A DNA stretch of 23,256 nt from RGIG3159 sp045640565 (GTDB taxonomy: Bacteria > Bacillota > Clostridia > Oscillospirales > Oscillospiraceae), in NCBI GenBank assembly GCA_045640565.1, contig JAZUFG010000037.1, positions 1 to 23,256 on the forward strand, given 5' to 3'. Made by a program: the position numbers and the translations under genes. Of this stretch, positions 13,608 through 22,007 are shown piece by piece. The notes under the pieces are model-generated. The model saw nothing but the letters and a program-made list of their open reading frames with translations. It made no database searches and was not told where the DNA came from. Every line of letters starts with the position of its first letter. The first letter of the stretch is position 1.

Positions 13608-16319
13608 ATGAAGCACTATTTGGAAGACACTCAGACCGTACTCAATGAGGTCAAGAGCTCGGACGAAGGCCTCAGCTCTCAGGAAGCTGCTGCCCGCCAG
13701 GCAGCAAACGGAAAGAACAAGCTGAAGGAAGCCGAAAAGGAAAGTCTTTTCCGGAAATTTCTGAATTCCCTGGCTGACCCCATGATCATCATGCTGATCA
13801 TCGCAGCAGGTATCCAGGCTGTAGTGACCGTATTGGAGACCGGAGGCAATTTTACCTTCTCAGATTTTGCCGATGTATTGGTAATTCTGGTCGTCGTAAT
13901 CATCAATACCGTCATGAGTCTGGTTCAAGAGAGCAAGGCAGAAGCAGCCATGGATGCCCTTATGGAAATGACTGCCGCAACCTCGAAAATCCTAAGAGAC
14001 GGTGAAGTGCGGGTCATCAAAAGTGAAGACATCGTTGTTGGCGACGTTGTCATCCTGGAAGCAGGCGATGCAGTTCCCGCAGACTGCCGAATTCTGGAAT
14101 CTCACAGCTTAAAAGCAGAAGAAGCTGCCCTGACCGGTGAATCCGTGCCTGTAAGCAAGATCGCTGACCTTCTCCTTTGCAAGGACGGTAAGGAAGACAT
14201 CACTTTGGGTGACAGAAAGAATATGCTCTACAGCGGTTCCACCATTGTGTACGGGAGAGGCCGTGCTGTTGTGACCGCTGTCGGAATGGACACCGAAATG
14301 GGCAAAATTGCGGATGCTCTCTCCATGGCAGAAAAAGAAGAAACACCTCTGCAGAAGAAAATGGCAGAGCTTTCCCGTTTCCTGACAAAGCTCGTCATTG
14401 GAATCTGCATTCTTGTCTTTGCCGTTGGTATCGTTGAATCCCTGATCATTACCGACCAGGCTTTCTCCTGGAAGCTTCTGGGAGCCAGCGGACTGGATAC
14501 CTTCATTGCAGCGATTGCGCTGGCTGTCGCCGCCATACCGGAAGGGCTTCCTGCCGTTGTCACCATTATTCTCTCCATCGGCGTCACCGCCATGTCCAAG
14601 AGGCAGGCGCTGATCCGGAAACTGACCGCCGTGGAAACCTTAGGATGTACCCAGATCATCTGCTCCGATAAAACAGGCACCCTCACCCAAAACAAAATGA
14701 CCGTTGTTGACAGTTTCGGCGGAAATGATGACCTGACTGCCAAAGCCATGGCTCTTTGCTCCGATGCGGAAATCAAGCCCGGCGAAAGCCAATCCGTCGG
14801 CGAACCTACGGAGTGTGCGCTTGTAAACTATGCCAACAAATTGGGTATGCCAAAATATGCGCTTTCCGAGAAAGAGCCCCGCGTCGGTGAAGCTCCCTTT
14901 GACTCCATGCGTAAAATGATGTCCACTATCCACAAGGAAGAAAGCGGATTCATTCAATACACAAAGGGTGCTGTGGATGTCATGCTTTCAAGATGTACCG
15001 GCTATCTGAAAGACGGCCAGATCCTTCCCATGACAGACGCTTATCTTAACGAAATCAAAACTGCCAATAAATCTTTTGCTGACCGGGCCCTCCGCGTTCT
15101 TTGCGCTGCCTACCGCAGCTATGATATCCTTCCCGCCTCTATGGAGCCGGAAGACCTGGAGCATGATCTGATCTTCGTCGGCATCGTCGGCATGATCGAT
15201 CCCTGCCGCCCCGAAGTCTATGATGCAATCGCGAAATGCCGGGAAGCCGGAATTCGCCCCATTATGATCACCGGTGACCACAAGGATACTGCTGTTGCCA
15301 TTGGCAAGGACCTCGGCATTATTCATGATGTTTCTGAGGCTGCAGTCGGCGCTGAGCTGGACCAATACAGCGATGAAGAGCTCATTGACATCGTTCCGAA
15401 ATATTCTGTCTATGCCCGTGTGCAGCCCGAACACAAGACGAGAATTGTACGGGCATGGAAAGCACGCGGCATGGTCACCGCCATGACGGGCGACGGCGTA
15501 AACGATGCTCCCTCCATCAAGGCTGCGGACATCGGTATCGGCATGGGAATTACCGGTACGGATGTCACCAAGGGTGCTGCGGATATGGTGCTTGCAGATG
15601 ACAATTTTGCAACCATCGTGAATGCTGTCGAAGAAGGCCGAAAGATCTATAACAATGTCTGCAAAGTCCTTCAATTCCAGCTATCCACAAACATGTCCGA
15701 AGTCATTATTATGTTCTTCGCTTCCCTCTTTAATTTCAGGATACTCTCCCCCGTTCACCTGCTTTGGATCAACATGGTCACTGACTCTCTGCCAGGTCTG
15801 GCCCTGGGTATGGAGAAAGCCGAGGGAGACCTCATGCGGAAAAAGCCCCGTTCTTCAGAGGATGGGATCTTCTCCCACGGTGCCGGTGTATCCATGGTGT
15901 GGCAGGGAATTTATCTGGCCCTGATTGAAATTGCCTCCTATCTGATCGGATATCACTTGGAGCTTGGAACTCTTTCCGGCATCTTCAAAGGCACTGTTTG
16001 CATCAATGCCATGGCCATGGCTTTCCTTACCGTAAACTTTGCGGAAATGATGTGTGCCATCAATATGCGTTCCCAGCAGGGAAGCATTTTCTCCAAGGAA
16101 ATGCTGAAAAATGTCAATTGGTGGCTGGTGGGAGCATTTGCCGTAACAACTGTTCTGACTCTTGCGGCGATTTATACTCCCGGCTTGCAGCAGGTCTTTG
16201 ATATTGAGCCCGGAACCTTCCAGGCCAGCGAACTGCTCATTTCCATCGGCCTTGCTCTTTCCACACTTCCCGTTTTTGAATTCGGCAAATGGATCCACCG
16301 GAGATCCGAAAAAGAATAA
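13608..16319 (+). CDS. P2-type cation-transporting ATPase (Ca2+/Mn2+ type)
   Basis: The 903-residue protein has the full P-type ATPase plan: actuator TGES (176-179), phosphorylation site CSDKTGTLT (Asp354), and hinge MTGDGVNDAPS. Transmembrane ligands resemble calcium pumps: PEGLP (311-315) in M4, a SxNxSEV stretch in M5 and NMVTDSLP in M6. It lacks a heavy-metal N-terminal domain. Members of this group export calcium or manganese at the cytoplasmic membrane. The manganese riboswitch upstream favours manganese export here, though the motifs alone do not decide. The ATG at 13608 follows GAGGAG. It is a single-gene unit, ended by the hairpin near 16349. Confidence 0.95.
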   Translation: MKHYLEDTQTVLNEVKSSDEGLSSQEAAARQAANGKNKLKEAEKESLFRKFLNSLADPMIIMLIIAAGIQAVVTVLETGGNFTFSDFADVLVILVVVIINTVMSLVQESKAEAAMDALMEMTAATSKILRDGEVRVIKSEDIVVGDVVILEAGDAVPADCRILESHSLKAEEAALTGESVPVSKIADLLLCKDGKEDITLGDRKNMLYSGSTIVYGRGRAVVTAVGMDTEMGKIADALSMAEKEETPLQKKMAELSRFLTKLVIGICILVFAVGIVESLIITDQAFSWKLLGASGLDTFIAAIALAVAAIPEGLPAVVTIILSIGVTAMSKRQALIRKLTAVETLGCTQIICSDKTGTLTQNKMTVVDSFGGNDDLTAKAMALCSDAEIKPGESQSVGEPTECALVNYANKLGMPKYALSEKEPRVGEAPFDSMRKMMSTIHKEESGFIQYTKGAVDVMLSRCTGYLKDGQILPMTDAYLNEIKTANKSFADRALRVLCAAYRSYDILPASMEPEDLEHDLIFVGIVGMIDPCRPEVYDAIAKCREAGIRPIMITGDHKDTAVAIGKDLGIIHDVSEAAVGAELDQYSDEELIDIVPKYSVYARVQPEHKTRIVRAWKARGMVTAMTGDGVNDAPSIKAADIGIGMGITGTDVTKGAADMVLADDNFATIVNAVEEGRKIYNNVCKVLQFQLSTNMSEVIIMFFASLFNFRILSPVHLLWINMVTDSLPGLALGMEKAEGDLMRKKPRSSEDGIFSHGAGVSMVWQGIYLALIEIASYLIGYHLELGTLSGIFKGTVCINAMAMAFLTVNFAEMMCAINMRSQQGSIFSKEMLKNVNWWLVGAFAVTTVLTLAAIYTPGLQQVFDIEPGTFQASELLISIGLALSTLPVFEFGKWIHRRSEKE

Positions 16320-16348
16320 ATCAAGTCTTTCCACGCCTTGATCATAAC

Positions 16349-16380
16349 AAGCGGCTCAGGTATTCCCTGAGCCGCTTTCT
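16349..16380. terminator. Bidirectional terminator
   Basis: AAGCGGCTCAGG (16349-16360) pairs perfectly with CCTGAGCCGCTT (16366-16377). The plus side ends in TTTCTTTC and the minus side in TTGTTATG. It separates the ATPase gene from the convergent XRE gene. Confidence 0.8.
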
Positions 16381-16395
16381 TTCTGCCAAGTCAAT

Positions 16396-17220
16396 TTAGT
16401 TTGCTATTCTTTTTCGAATATAAAGGGTGCGGGATTGAAAGCAAAAAAGCGAATAAATGCAAATGTTGATGACGGCATTCAGTGCGGTTTCCGCAGAGAG
16501 ATATTCCCTTGCATACAGAGTATTCACCGCAAAAGTATAAAGTGCCCTGCAAATTCCCAAAGCGCATACGATCAGGAGAAGCCAATAACAGGCATTCGAT
16601 GCCGAAGTATTCCAAAAATAGAAATATGCGCTGACTGCAGCGGCCGCGCAGACCAGCGCAGGAAACAGAGCAGTAAGCCAATTGGCCTGCCCCACAGCAG
16701 AAACGGCTGTCATTAAATTCTTCATAAATGCGGGCAGGAAGAAAGTCAGCATCACAACCCCCACTTTTTTTGCAGACAAGCTTCCTCTCAAAAGCCACAG
16801 AAGACCTGCTGAGAAGCCTGCCATCCCAATGAGTATACTCAAAAAATGAACTCCCAGCCGACACAAATCCCACAATGACAGATCCAGATTAGGGAATCGG
16901 ATCAGAATACCCAATAACGAAATCAAATAGCAGGTTATAATGGCAGTAAAAAGAAGAACTGTCAGGCGGTTGGTCATCTTTCTTTCTGTAAGAGGACTCC
17001 TTTCCAGAATTTGCGATGGCTCTTCATCGGAAAGAAGGTCCCCAACATCTACCTCCAAAACCTGCGAAAGCTTCTTCACTGTCAGAAGGTCGGGATAGCG
17101 CTCCCCTCCCTCCCAACGGGAAACCGTTTGTCTGGTAACATAAAGCTTTTCTGCAAGAGACTGCTGGGTGATTCCCTTTGCTTCTCTTGCTCTTCTCAGT
17201 TGTTCACCAAATTCAGGCAT
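16396..17220 (-). CDS. XRE-family regulator with C-terminal membrane domain
   Basis: The 274-residue protein opens with a helix-turn-helix of the XRE type (about 5-62: LRRAREAKGITQQSLAEKL, VTRQTVSRWEGGERYPD). A short charged linker and then several hydrophobic helices (about 86-265) follow. It would sit in the membrane with its DNA-binding domain in the cytoplasm. Similar XRE-membrane proteins are common in clostridia, but their signals are mostly unknown. The start at 17220 has AAAGGAG 10 bases upstream; an ATG at 17262 lies within the leader and adds 14 unlikely residues. A palindrome upstream of its promoter is a candidate binding site. Confidence 0.85.
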   Translation of the reverse strand: MPEFGEQLRRAREAKGITQQSLAEKLYVTRQTVSRWEGGERYPDLLTVKKLSQVLEVDVGDLLSDEEPSQILERSPLTERKMTNRLTVLLFTAIITCYLISLLGILIRFPNLDLSLWDLCRLGVHFLSILIGMAGFSAGLLWLLRGSLSAKKVGVVMLTFFLPAFMKNLMTAVSAVGQANWLTALFPALVCAAAAVSAYFYFWNTSASNACYWLLLIVCALGICRALYTFAVNTLYAREYLSAETALNAVINICIYSLFCFQSRTLYIRKRIAN

Positions 17221-17268
17221 AGTCCATAATCTCCTTTCAAAAAGTCTTGCTCCTTCAAGCATGCGTGA

Positions 17269-17297
17269 ATTATCCTAACTCTGGCATAGAAAAGCAA
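17269..17297 (-). promoter_or_regulatory. Promoter of the XRE regulator gene
   Basis: On the minus strand TTGCTT (17297-17292) and GATAAT (17274-17269) are 17 bases apart, about 48 bases before the start codon. Confidence 0.6.
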
Positions 17298-17315
17298 GCA
17301 CCGTCTTCCAAAATG

Positions 17316-17336
17316 ATGTTACCGTATCGGTAACAT
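17316..17336. promoter_or_regulatory. Perfect palindrome, candidate operator
   Basis: ATGTTACCG-TAT-CGGTAACAT is a 21-base palindrome with 9-bp arms. It starts 18 bases upstream of the -35 box of the XRE gene and is not followed by a T-run, so it looks like a protein site rather than a terminator. Self-regulation by the XRE protein is a reasonable guess, unproven. Confidence 0.55.
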
Positions 17337-17383
17337 GACCATTTCCATTTGTATTGGCATCCAACTGCATCGGACAGAAAAGA

Positions 17384-17423
17384 AAAAAGACACAGCCAAC
17401 TTGCAAACCGGCTGTGTCTTTTT
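17384..17423 (-). terminator. Terminator of the recD2-comF-mreB operon
   Basis: AAAAAGACACAGCC (17384-17397) pairs perfectly with GGCTGTGTCTTTTT (17410-17423). On the minus strand the stem follows the stop of the 94-residue gene and runs into TTTTTTCTTTTC. Confidence 0.85.
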
Positions 17424-17436
17424 CTTGACTATCCAA

Positions 17437-17721
17437 TTACTTTTGAAGCGCACGGTCCAACCAAACAGAACCGACATCCAGCGCTGTGTAGAAGCCGTCC
17501 TTCTCACTCTTCTTGACAATACGGTCTCTTGCTTTCGCATTGGGATCCGTGAGCTGAAGCTCAACGGAGACCTTGGTGGAAAGAGCCAGATCATTGAAAT
17601 CCTTGCTCTCCAAAATCTGAAGCATAACAATATGGGTATCAGCCATGGAACCGTAGTAAACCAGGTTATCCTTTCTCATTAAAGGATGCCCTTTATACAT
17701 CAAAGTCTTATTTTCTGCCAT
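17437..17721 (-). CDS. Conserved-looking 94-residue protein of unknown function
   Basis: I do not recognise the family with certainty. The protein starts MAENKTLMYKGHPLMRKDN, has no signal peptide or membrane span, and mixes acidic and basic residues evenly, so it is probably a soluble alpha/beta protein. Stretches such as YYGSMADTHIVMLQILESK and a tail ending WLDRALQK look well ordered. It has an AAAGGAG ribosome site and lies 34 bases after mreB, just before the operon terminator. This suggests a role tied to cell shape or to the RecD2/ComF pair, but that is only location. Confidence 0.8.
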   Translation of the reverse strand: MAENKTLMYKGHPLMRKDNLVYYGSMADTHIVMLQILESKDFNDLALSTKVSVELQLTDPNAKARDRIVKKSEKDGFYTALDVGSVWLDRALQK

Positions 17722-17755
17722 AATCTATCTCCTTTCAAATCGTTACAAACTCAAA

Positions 17756-18787
17756 TCAGCCTTCTTTGATGGCTTTATTCCTTGCAATATTGATGGGACC
17801 TTCTGTCATTTTATTCATCCAGTCAATGCTTCTGCCGCAGCCCAAAGCGCAGCAGGAGTCTGCATCATCCGCCACATTTACGGGAAGATGGGTCACATCC
17901 GCCAGCAGTCTGTCAATACCCCAGATCTGGCTGCAGCCACCGGTCAAGGTGATACCGTTTACTGCCAAGTCTCCAATCAGCTGCGGATCCGTCCGATCAA
18001 GCACATTCAGAACTTCTTCTGCAATCAGTTTGGCAACAGGCAGCATTGCCTCAACGATGTCATCCTCCGTAACAACAACTTCCTTGAAGGATGAGGTCTT
18101 TCCGCTTCTCCCGCGGACCTCCATGCTGAAACCGTCCTGCCGCGGATAGACACAGCCGATGGTCATTTTAATTTCTTCCGCCGTGTTCTTTCCAATGACT
18201 AAATTATACTTTTTCCGGATATAGCGGATGATCGCTTCATCAAAGGCTTCGCCGGCAGACTTAATGGAGGAAGACTGGACGACACCATTCATGCTGAGAA
18301 CAGCAATATCTGTGGAACCGCCTCCGATGTCCACAACCATATATCCGCCGGGCTGGTCGATCCGCAGGCGGGCACCCAATCCGGAGGCCAACGGGGACTC
18401 AATCAAATAAACACGGCGTGCGCCGGCTTCCATCATGGCCTGAATCACAGCGCGCTCTTCAACCTCGCTGATCCCCGAGGGAACAGATACTATGACACGG
18501 GGCTTAATAAAAGCAAAGCGCATCACTTTCCTGAGAATTTCCGCCATCATTTTCTCAGTCAGATCATAGTCAGAGATCACGCCATTGCAAAGGGGATGCA
18601 AAGCCACAACATTTCCTGGGGTTCTTCCCAACATATTTCTTGCAGCAGCGCCGACCTGAAGGACCTTTTTGGTCTGCCGATCAATCGCAACAACCGCAGG
18701 CTCCCTCAAAATAATGCCTTTCCCCTCGGCAAAAACCACCACATTCGTTGTGCCGAGATCAATTCCCAAATCTCTTGTAAGTTTCAT
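17756..18787 (-). CDS. mreB: MreB/Mbl-type actin homologue
   Basis: The 343-residue protein matches bacterial actin MreB: phosphate-1 motif LGIDLGTTNVVVF, ESPLASGLGA, phosphate-2 motif VVDIGGGSTDIAV, and adenosine motif GITLTGGCSQIWGIDRLL. MreB forms filaments under the membrane that guide wall synthesis in rod cells. No mreC or mreD follows, so this may be an Mbl/MreBH-like extra copy rather than the main MreB. The ATG at 18787 follows AGGGTG; the frame extends to a TTG one codon earlier. It lies 9 bases after comF. Confidence 0.92.
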   Translation of the reverse strand: MKLTRDLGIDLGTTNVVVFAEGKGIILREPAVVAIDRQTKKVLQVGAAARNMLGRTPGNVVALHPLCNGVISDYDLTEKMMAEILRKVMRFAFIKPRVIVSVPSGISEVEERAVIQAMMEAGARRVYLIESPLASGLGARLRIDQPGGYMVVDIGGGSTDIAVLSMNGVVQSSSIKSAGEAFDEAIIRYIRKKYNLVIGKNTAEEIKMTIGCVYPRQDGFSMEVRGRSGKTSSFKEVVVTEDDIVEAMLPVAKLIAEEVLNVLDRTDPQLIGDLAVNGITLTGGCSQIWGIDRLLADVTHLPVNVADDADSCCALGCGRSIDWMNKMTEGPINIARNKAIKEG

Positions 18788-18796
18788 CAAATCACC

Positions 18797-19432
18797 CTAC
18801 TCTTCTGTCATCATGAGTGCAATACAGGAAACCTTAGATGCTCCCGCACGGACTAACATCTGCGCAGCTTCCGACAGTGTAGCCCCCGTGGTGCAAATAT
18901 CATCCAGTAAAAGGAGCTTCTTGCCCGAAATCAATTCCGGATCCCGTGCTGAAAAAGCGCCCTTTATATTTTTTCTTCTTGCCTCCAGCCCTCCGGCTTC
19001 CGATTGTCGGCCGGTGTGCCTTTTTTTCAGGGTTTTGACAAGTGGAAGCCCCGATATCTTTGAAAGCTCCTTCGCCAAAAGTTCCGTCTGGTCATAACCG
19101 CGCTCCCAAAGGCGCCTGCGGCTAACAGGAACAAAAGTCAACACCTCTGCATCTATGCCCTCCAGACTATGGAGCATCATACGAGCGAAGGGCGCAGCAT
19201 AAGAAATATGCCCTTCAAACTTATAACGGATCATGGCATCCTTTGCAATTGCGGAATATCGCAGCGGAGCGCGGCAGAAAGAAGCATTCTCAATGATGCG
19301 GATGTTATCATTCTCCGGAAGCTCCAAAGCACAGGAGCAACAGTAATCCTTTTCTCCCTTTTGAAGGAGATTCCGACAAAAAACACATTTCGGCGGAAAG
19401 AATAAATCCAGAATATGTTCTGAAAGGCTCAT
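18797..19432 (-). CDS. ComF-family phosphoribosyltransferase-like protein
   Basis: The 211-residue protein has an N-terminal cysteine cluster (CVFC at 16-19, CCSC at 31-34), likely a zinc finger, and a phosphoribosyltransferase-fold domain ending in LLLLDDICTTGATLSEA, the PRPP-binding loop. ComFC proteins help DNA uptake and handling of single-stranded DNA in competent bacteria and are widespread elsewhere. No ComFA helicase is nearby. Its start overlaps the recD2 stop by 4 bases, linking it to a DNA helicase. Confidence 0.93.
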   Translation of the reverse strand: MSLSEHILDLFFPPKCVFCRNLLQKGEKDYCCSCALELPENDNIRIIENASFCRAPLRYSAIAKDAMIRYKFEGHISYAAPFARMMLHSLEGIDAEVLTFVPVSRRRLWERGYDQTELLAKELSKISGLPLVKTLKKRHTGRQSEAGGLEARRKNIKGAFSARDPELISGKKLLLLDDICTTGATLSEAAQMLVRAGASKVSCIALMMTEE

Positions 19433-21639
19433 CGCTCTTGACCCATACGAATCTTCAAACCGCTATAGCGGCGGGAACGAAGATTGTTATTCACCATGTA
19501 CTCCACGGCCCGCTCATCTCCGACAATAATCAGCAGGTCCTTTGCCCGCGTTATAGCGGTGTAAAGAACATTTCTCGTCAAGAGCAAGGAAGAGCCCTGA
19601 AGCGCAGAGAGAATCACGGCACGGTACTCACTTCCCTGACTCTTATGGACTGTCATAGCGTAGGCCAATTCCAACTCAGAGAGCAAATCATAGCTATAGT
19701 TGACTATGCGGTCATCAAAAGCAACCACAAGAATCTCCTGCTCCGGATTGATAGAACGAATCAAACCCACATCTCCATTAAAGATACCGGTCCCGACCTC
19801 AGAACTGTTCTCCTTTTTCCACATTATATCATAGTTATTCCGGATTTGCATTACCCGATCCCCTTCACGGAAGGTAAAATCGCGGAATATTTTTTCTTTT
19901 TTCCCGTTTCCGGAAGGATTCAGGGCAGCCTGTAGGGCTAAATTCAAGTTTCTCGTTCCGGTTTCATACTTTTTGCTGGGACAAAGAACCTGGATTTCCT
20001 CCGGAGGAATATCCATCTTTTCCGGCAATCTGCGTTTGCAGAGATCCGAAATCAATTCTACGGCTTTCTGCGGATCTGTCTCCCGCATGAAAAAGAAATC
20101 CCGATCCCGTACATTCAACGCAGGCATTTCTCCCCGGTTGACTGCATGCGCATTCATGATAATAAGGCTTTCCTTGGCCTGACGGAAAATTTCCTTCAGG
20201 GAGATAATCGGAATCGCCCCCGAACGAATCAGATTGGAGAAGAGATTACCGGGCCCAACAGAGGGAAGCTGATCCGGGTCTCCCACAAGAATAAGACTGC
20301 AGTTCCTTGGCAAGGCATGCATGAGCGCAGCCATAAGAAGAATATCCACCATGGATGTTTCATCCACGACCATCACATCCGCATCCAGAGGATCACTTTC
20401 ATCCTTCAGAAAAATGGGTTTCCCCGTAGATTCGCTGTACTGAACTTCCAGCAGGCGATGAATGGTGGATGCGTCTCTTCCCGTCAGTTCCGTCAAACGC
20501 TTTGCGGCACGGCCTGTGGGCGCAGAGAGGAGAGTCTTTTTTCCCAGCAGATCAAAGAGTTCCAGGATTCCCTTCAGGGTTGTGGTCTTTCCTGTTCCGG
20601 GACCGCCAGTCAAAATCATGACACGGCTTTCTGCCGCAAGCAGAATCGCTTCTTTTTGCGCATCTGCGAAAACGATCCCGCAGTTTTCTTCTATTAAATC
20701 CAAATATCTTCCTGCATTCTTAACTTTGACAGGCGGCATGGCAGTCATGGAGAGGAAACGCTCTGTCAAATAGCTTTCCGCCTCATAAAGTTCCGGCAAA
20801 TAAACTGCCGTAATGCCGGAGATCTTATCGGTGATGACTCTTCCTTCTTCTACCAGGGATTCCAGAGCATTCACTACCCTTTCTTCCCCGAGATTCAAAA
20901 GCTGCACCGTTGCAGCGACCAGTTTATCCGCAGGCAAAAATGCATGGCCGTTCAAAGTGTTATGACTCAGCTCAAAGAGAATCCCGGCAGATACTCTGCG
21001 CATATCCTCGCCGCTCATGCCGATTTCAAGGGCGAAAGTGTCAACCTTGGCGAACTCGGCTCCGAAGTCCGGCTCGGCCAGAATATAGGGATTCTCATCA
21101 AGAGCTTCCATGGCGGAAACGCCGAAAATTCGGAAAAGGGGCATGGCATATTCCGGAGCAAGACCGTGCGCAGACAAGTATTCAATCAGCCTGCGTATAG
21201 CAATCTGCCGCTTATAAAGCTTTCCGATCGTTTCAGCCTTTTCCCTGCTGATCCCGGGAATTTGCGCAAGCCTTGCCGGCTCACGTTCAAGCACATCTAA
21301 AGACATCCGCCCAAAGGCATCCACGATCCTTTGCGCTGTACGAGGACCGATTCCGCGGATAGCCCTGGAGGAAAGAAAGGCCAAAATATCCTCTTCCGAT
21401 TCCGGCATGAGGCGCTCCAAAAACTCCGCCTCAAACTGCTTTCCATAGGTAGCATGGACTGTCCAACGGCCGGTAACAAGCAAGCGCTCCCCCACTGCAG
21501 CCATGGGAACGACGCCGACAACGCAGGAATCCTCACCGTCATCCCGATGAAGGGTCAGGACAGTATATCCGTTCTCTGTATTCTGAAAAGAAATTTTGCG
21601 AATCGTACCCTGCAAGATTTCTTCCGAATCCTGATACAA
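19429..21639 (-). CDS. recD2: RecD2-type DNA helicase
   Basis: The 736-residue protein is an SF1B 5'-3' helicase of the RecD2 (RecD-like, without RecB or RecC) group. An N-terminal OB-like part (1-80) is followed by helix-hairpin-helix motifs (SRAIRGIGPRTAQRI at 91-105, LAQIPGISREKAETI at 124-138). The motor has GGPGTGKTTT (Walker A, about 345), VVDETSM (Walker B), GDPDQLPSVGPGN, TVHKSQGSEY and YTAITRAK. RecD2 takes part in DNA repair and replication-fork work. The start is TTG with AAAAGGGGG eight bases upstream; the next Met is at 46, inside the conserved region. First gene of the recD2-comF-mreB operon. Confidence 0.95.
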   Translation of the reverse strand: MYQDSEEILQGTIRKISFQNTENGYTVLTLHRDDGEDSCVVGVVPMAAVGERLLVTGRWTVHATYGKQFEAEFLERLMPESEEDILAFLSSRAIRGIGPRTAQRIVDAFGRMSLDVLEREPARLAQIPGISREKAETIGKLYKRQIAIRRLIEYLSAHGLAPEYAMPLFRIFGVSAMEALDENPYILAEPDFGAEFAKVDTFALEIGMSGEDMRRVSAGILFELSHNTLNGHAFLPADKLVAATVQLLNLGEERVVNALESLVEEGRVITDKISGITAVYLPELYEAESYLTERFLSMTAMPPVKVKNAGRYLDLIEENCGIVFADAQKEAILLAAESRVMILTGGPGTGKTTTLKGILELFDLLGKKTLLSAPTGRAAKRLTELTGRDASTIHRLLEVQYSESTGKPIFLKDESDPLDADVMVVDETSMVDILLMAALMHALPRNCSLILVGDPDQLPSVGPGNLFSNLIRSGAIPIISLKEIFRQAKESLIIMNAHAVNRGEMPALNVRDRDFFFMRETDPQKAVELISDLCKRRLPEKMDIPPEEIQVLCPSKKYETGTRNLNLALQAALNPSGNGKKEKIFRDFTFREGDRVMQIRNNYDIMWKKENSSEVGTGIFNGDVGLIRSINPEQEILVVAFDDRIVNYSYDLLSELELAYAMTVHKSQGSEYRAVILSALQGSSLLLTRNVLYTAITRAKDLLIIVGDERAVEYMVNNNLRSRRYSGLKIRMGQER

Positions 21640-21668
21640 GACAGCCGCCCCCTTTTATCATTTTTTCT

Positions 21669-21697
21669 ATGATAACACATTTCCCTTTCGTTCACAA
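21669..21697 (-). promoter_or_regulatory. Promoter of the recD2 operon
   Basis: On the minus strand TTGTGA (21697-21692) and TATCAT (21674-21669) are 17 bases apart, about 30 bases before the TTG start. Confidence 0.55.
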
Positions 21698-21737
21698 GGA
21701 GAAATCTTCAACAGCAGATAATTCGCAAAAGATAGAC

Positions 21738-21766
21738 TTGACATAAACCCGGTAAAAGGTTAGAAT
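21738..21766 (+). promoter_or_regulatory. Promoter of the SAM riboswitch/metK unit
   Basis: A perfect TTGACA (21738-21743) and TAGAAT (21761-21766) are 17 bases apart, so transcription begins about 10 bases before the riboswitch. Confidence 0.88.
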
Positions 21767-21782
21767 AGAGGAAAATTAAAGA

Positions 21783-21873
21783 TTTCATCAAGAGTGACGG
21801 AGGGATCGGCCCCATGATGTCACAGCAACCTGCGTATGCAAGGTGCTAATTCCGGCGATGGTGCAAGATGAGA
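21783..21873 (+). promoter_or_regulatory. SAM-I (S-box) riboswitch
   Basis: The leader shows the S-box blocks in order: ATCAAGAGTGACGGAGGGA, GGCCCCATGATGTCACAGCAACC, AAGGTGCTAATTCC, and a closing GATGAGA (21867-21873) that pairs with TTTCATC (21783-21789) as stem P1. SAM binding stabilises P1 and leaves the downstream terminator free to form, switching metK off when SAM is plentiful. Confidence 0.95.
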
Positions 21874-21893
21874 CTTTCATTTACGTTTGTTAG

Positions 21894-21918
21894 TCCCGCT
21901 TGAACAGCGGGATTTTTT
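21894..21918 (+). terminator. SAM riboswitch terminator
   Basis: TCCCGCT (21894-21900) and AGCGGGA (21906-21912) form a perfect stem with loop TGAAC, followed by TTTTTT. It is 89 bases before the metK start and forms the off state of the S-box. Confidence 0.9.
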
Positions 21919-22007
21919 CTTGCTGTTTTTCATTGTAATCGGCCGTGAGTCATCTTTTGCTATCTCTTTAATTGTATTACCGTATATCAATCAAAGGAAG
22001 GAAAAAT

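Noticed and set aside
14988..15674. Minus-strand frame of 228 codons
   Set aside because: It is antisense to the P-type ATPase across its phosphorylation and hinge domains; a shadow of codon bias.
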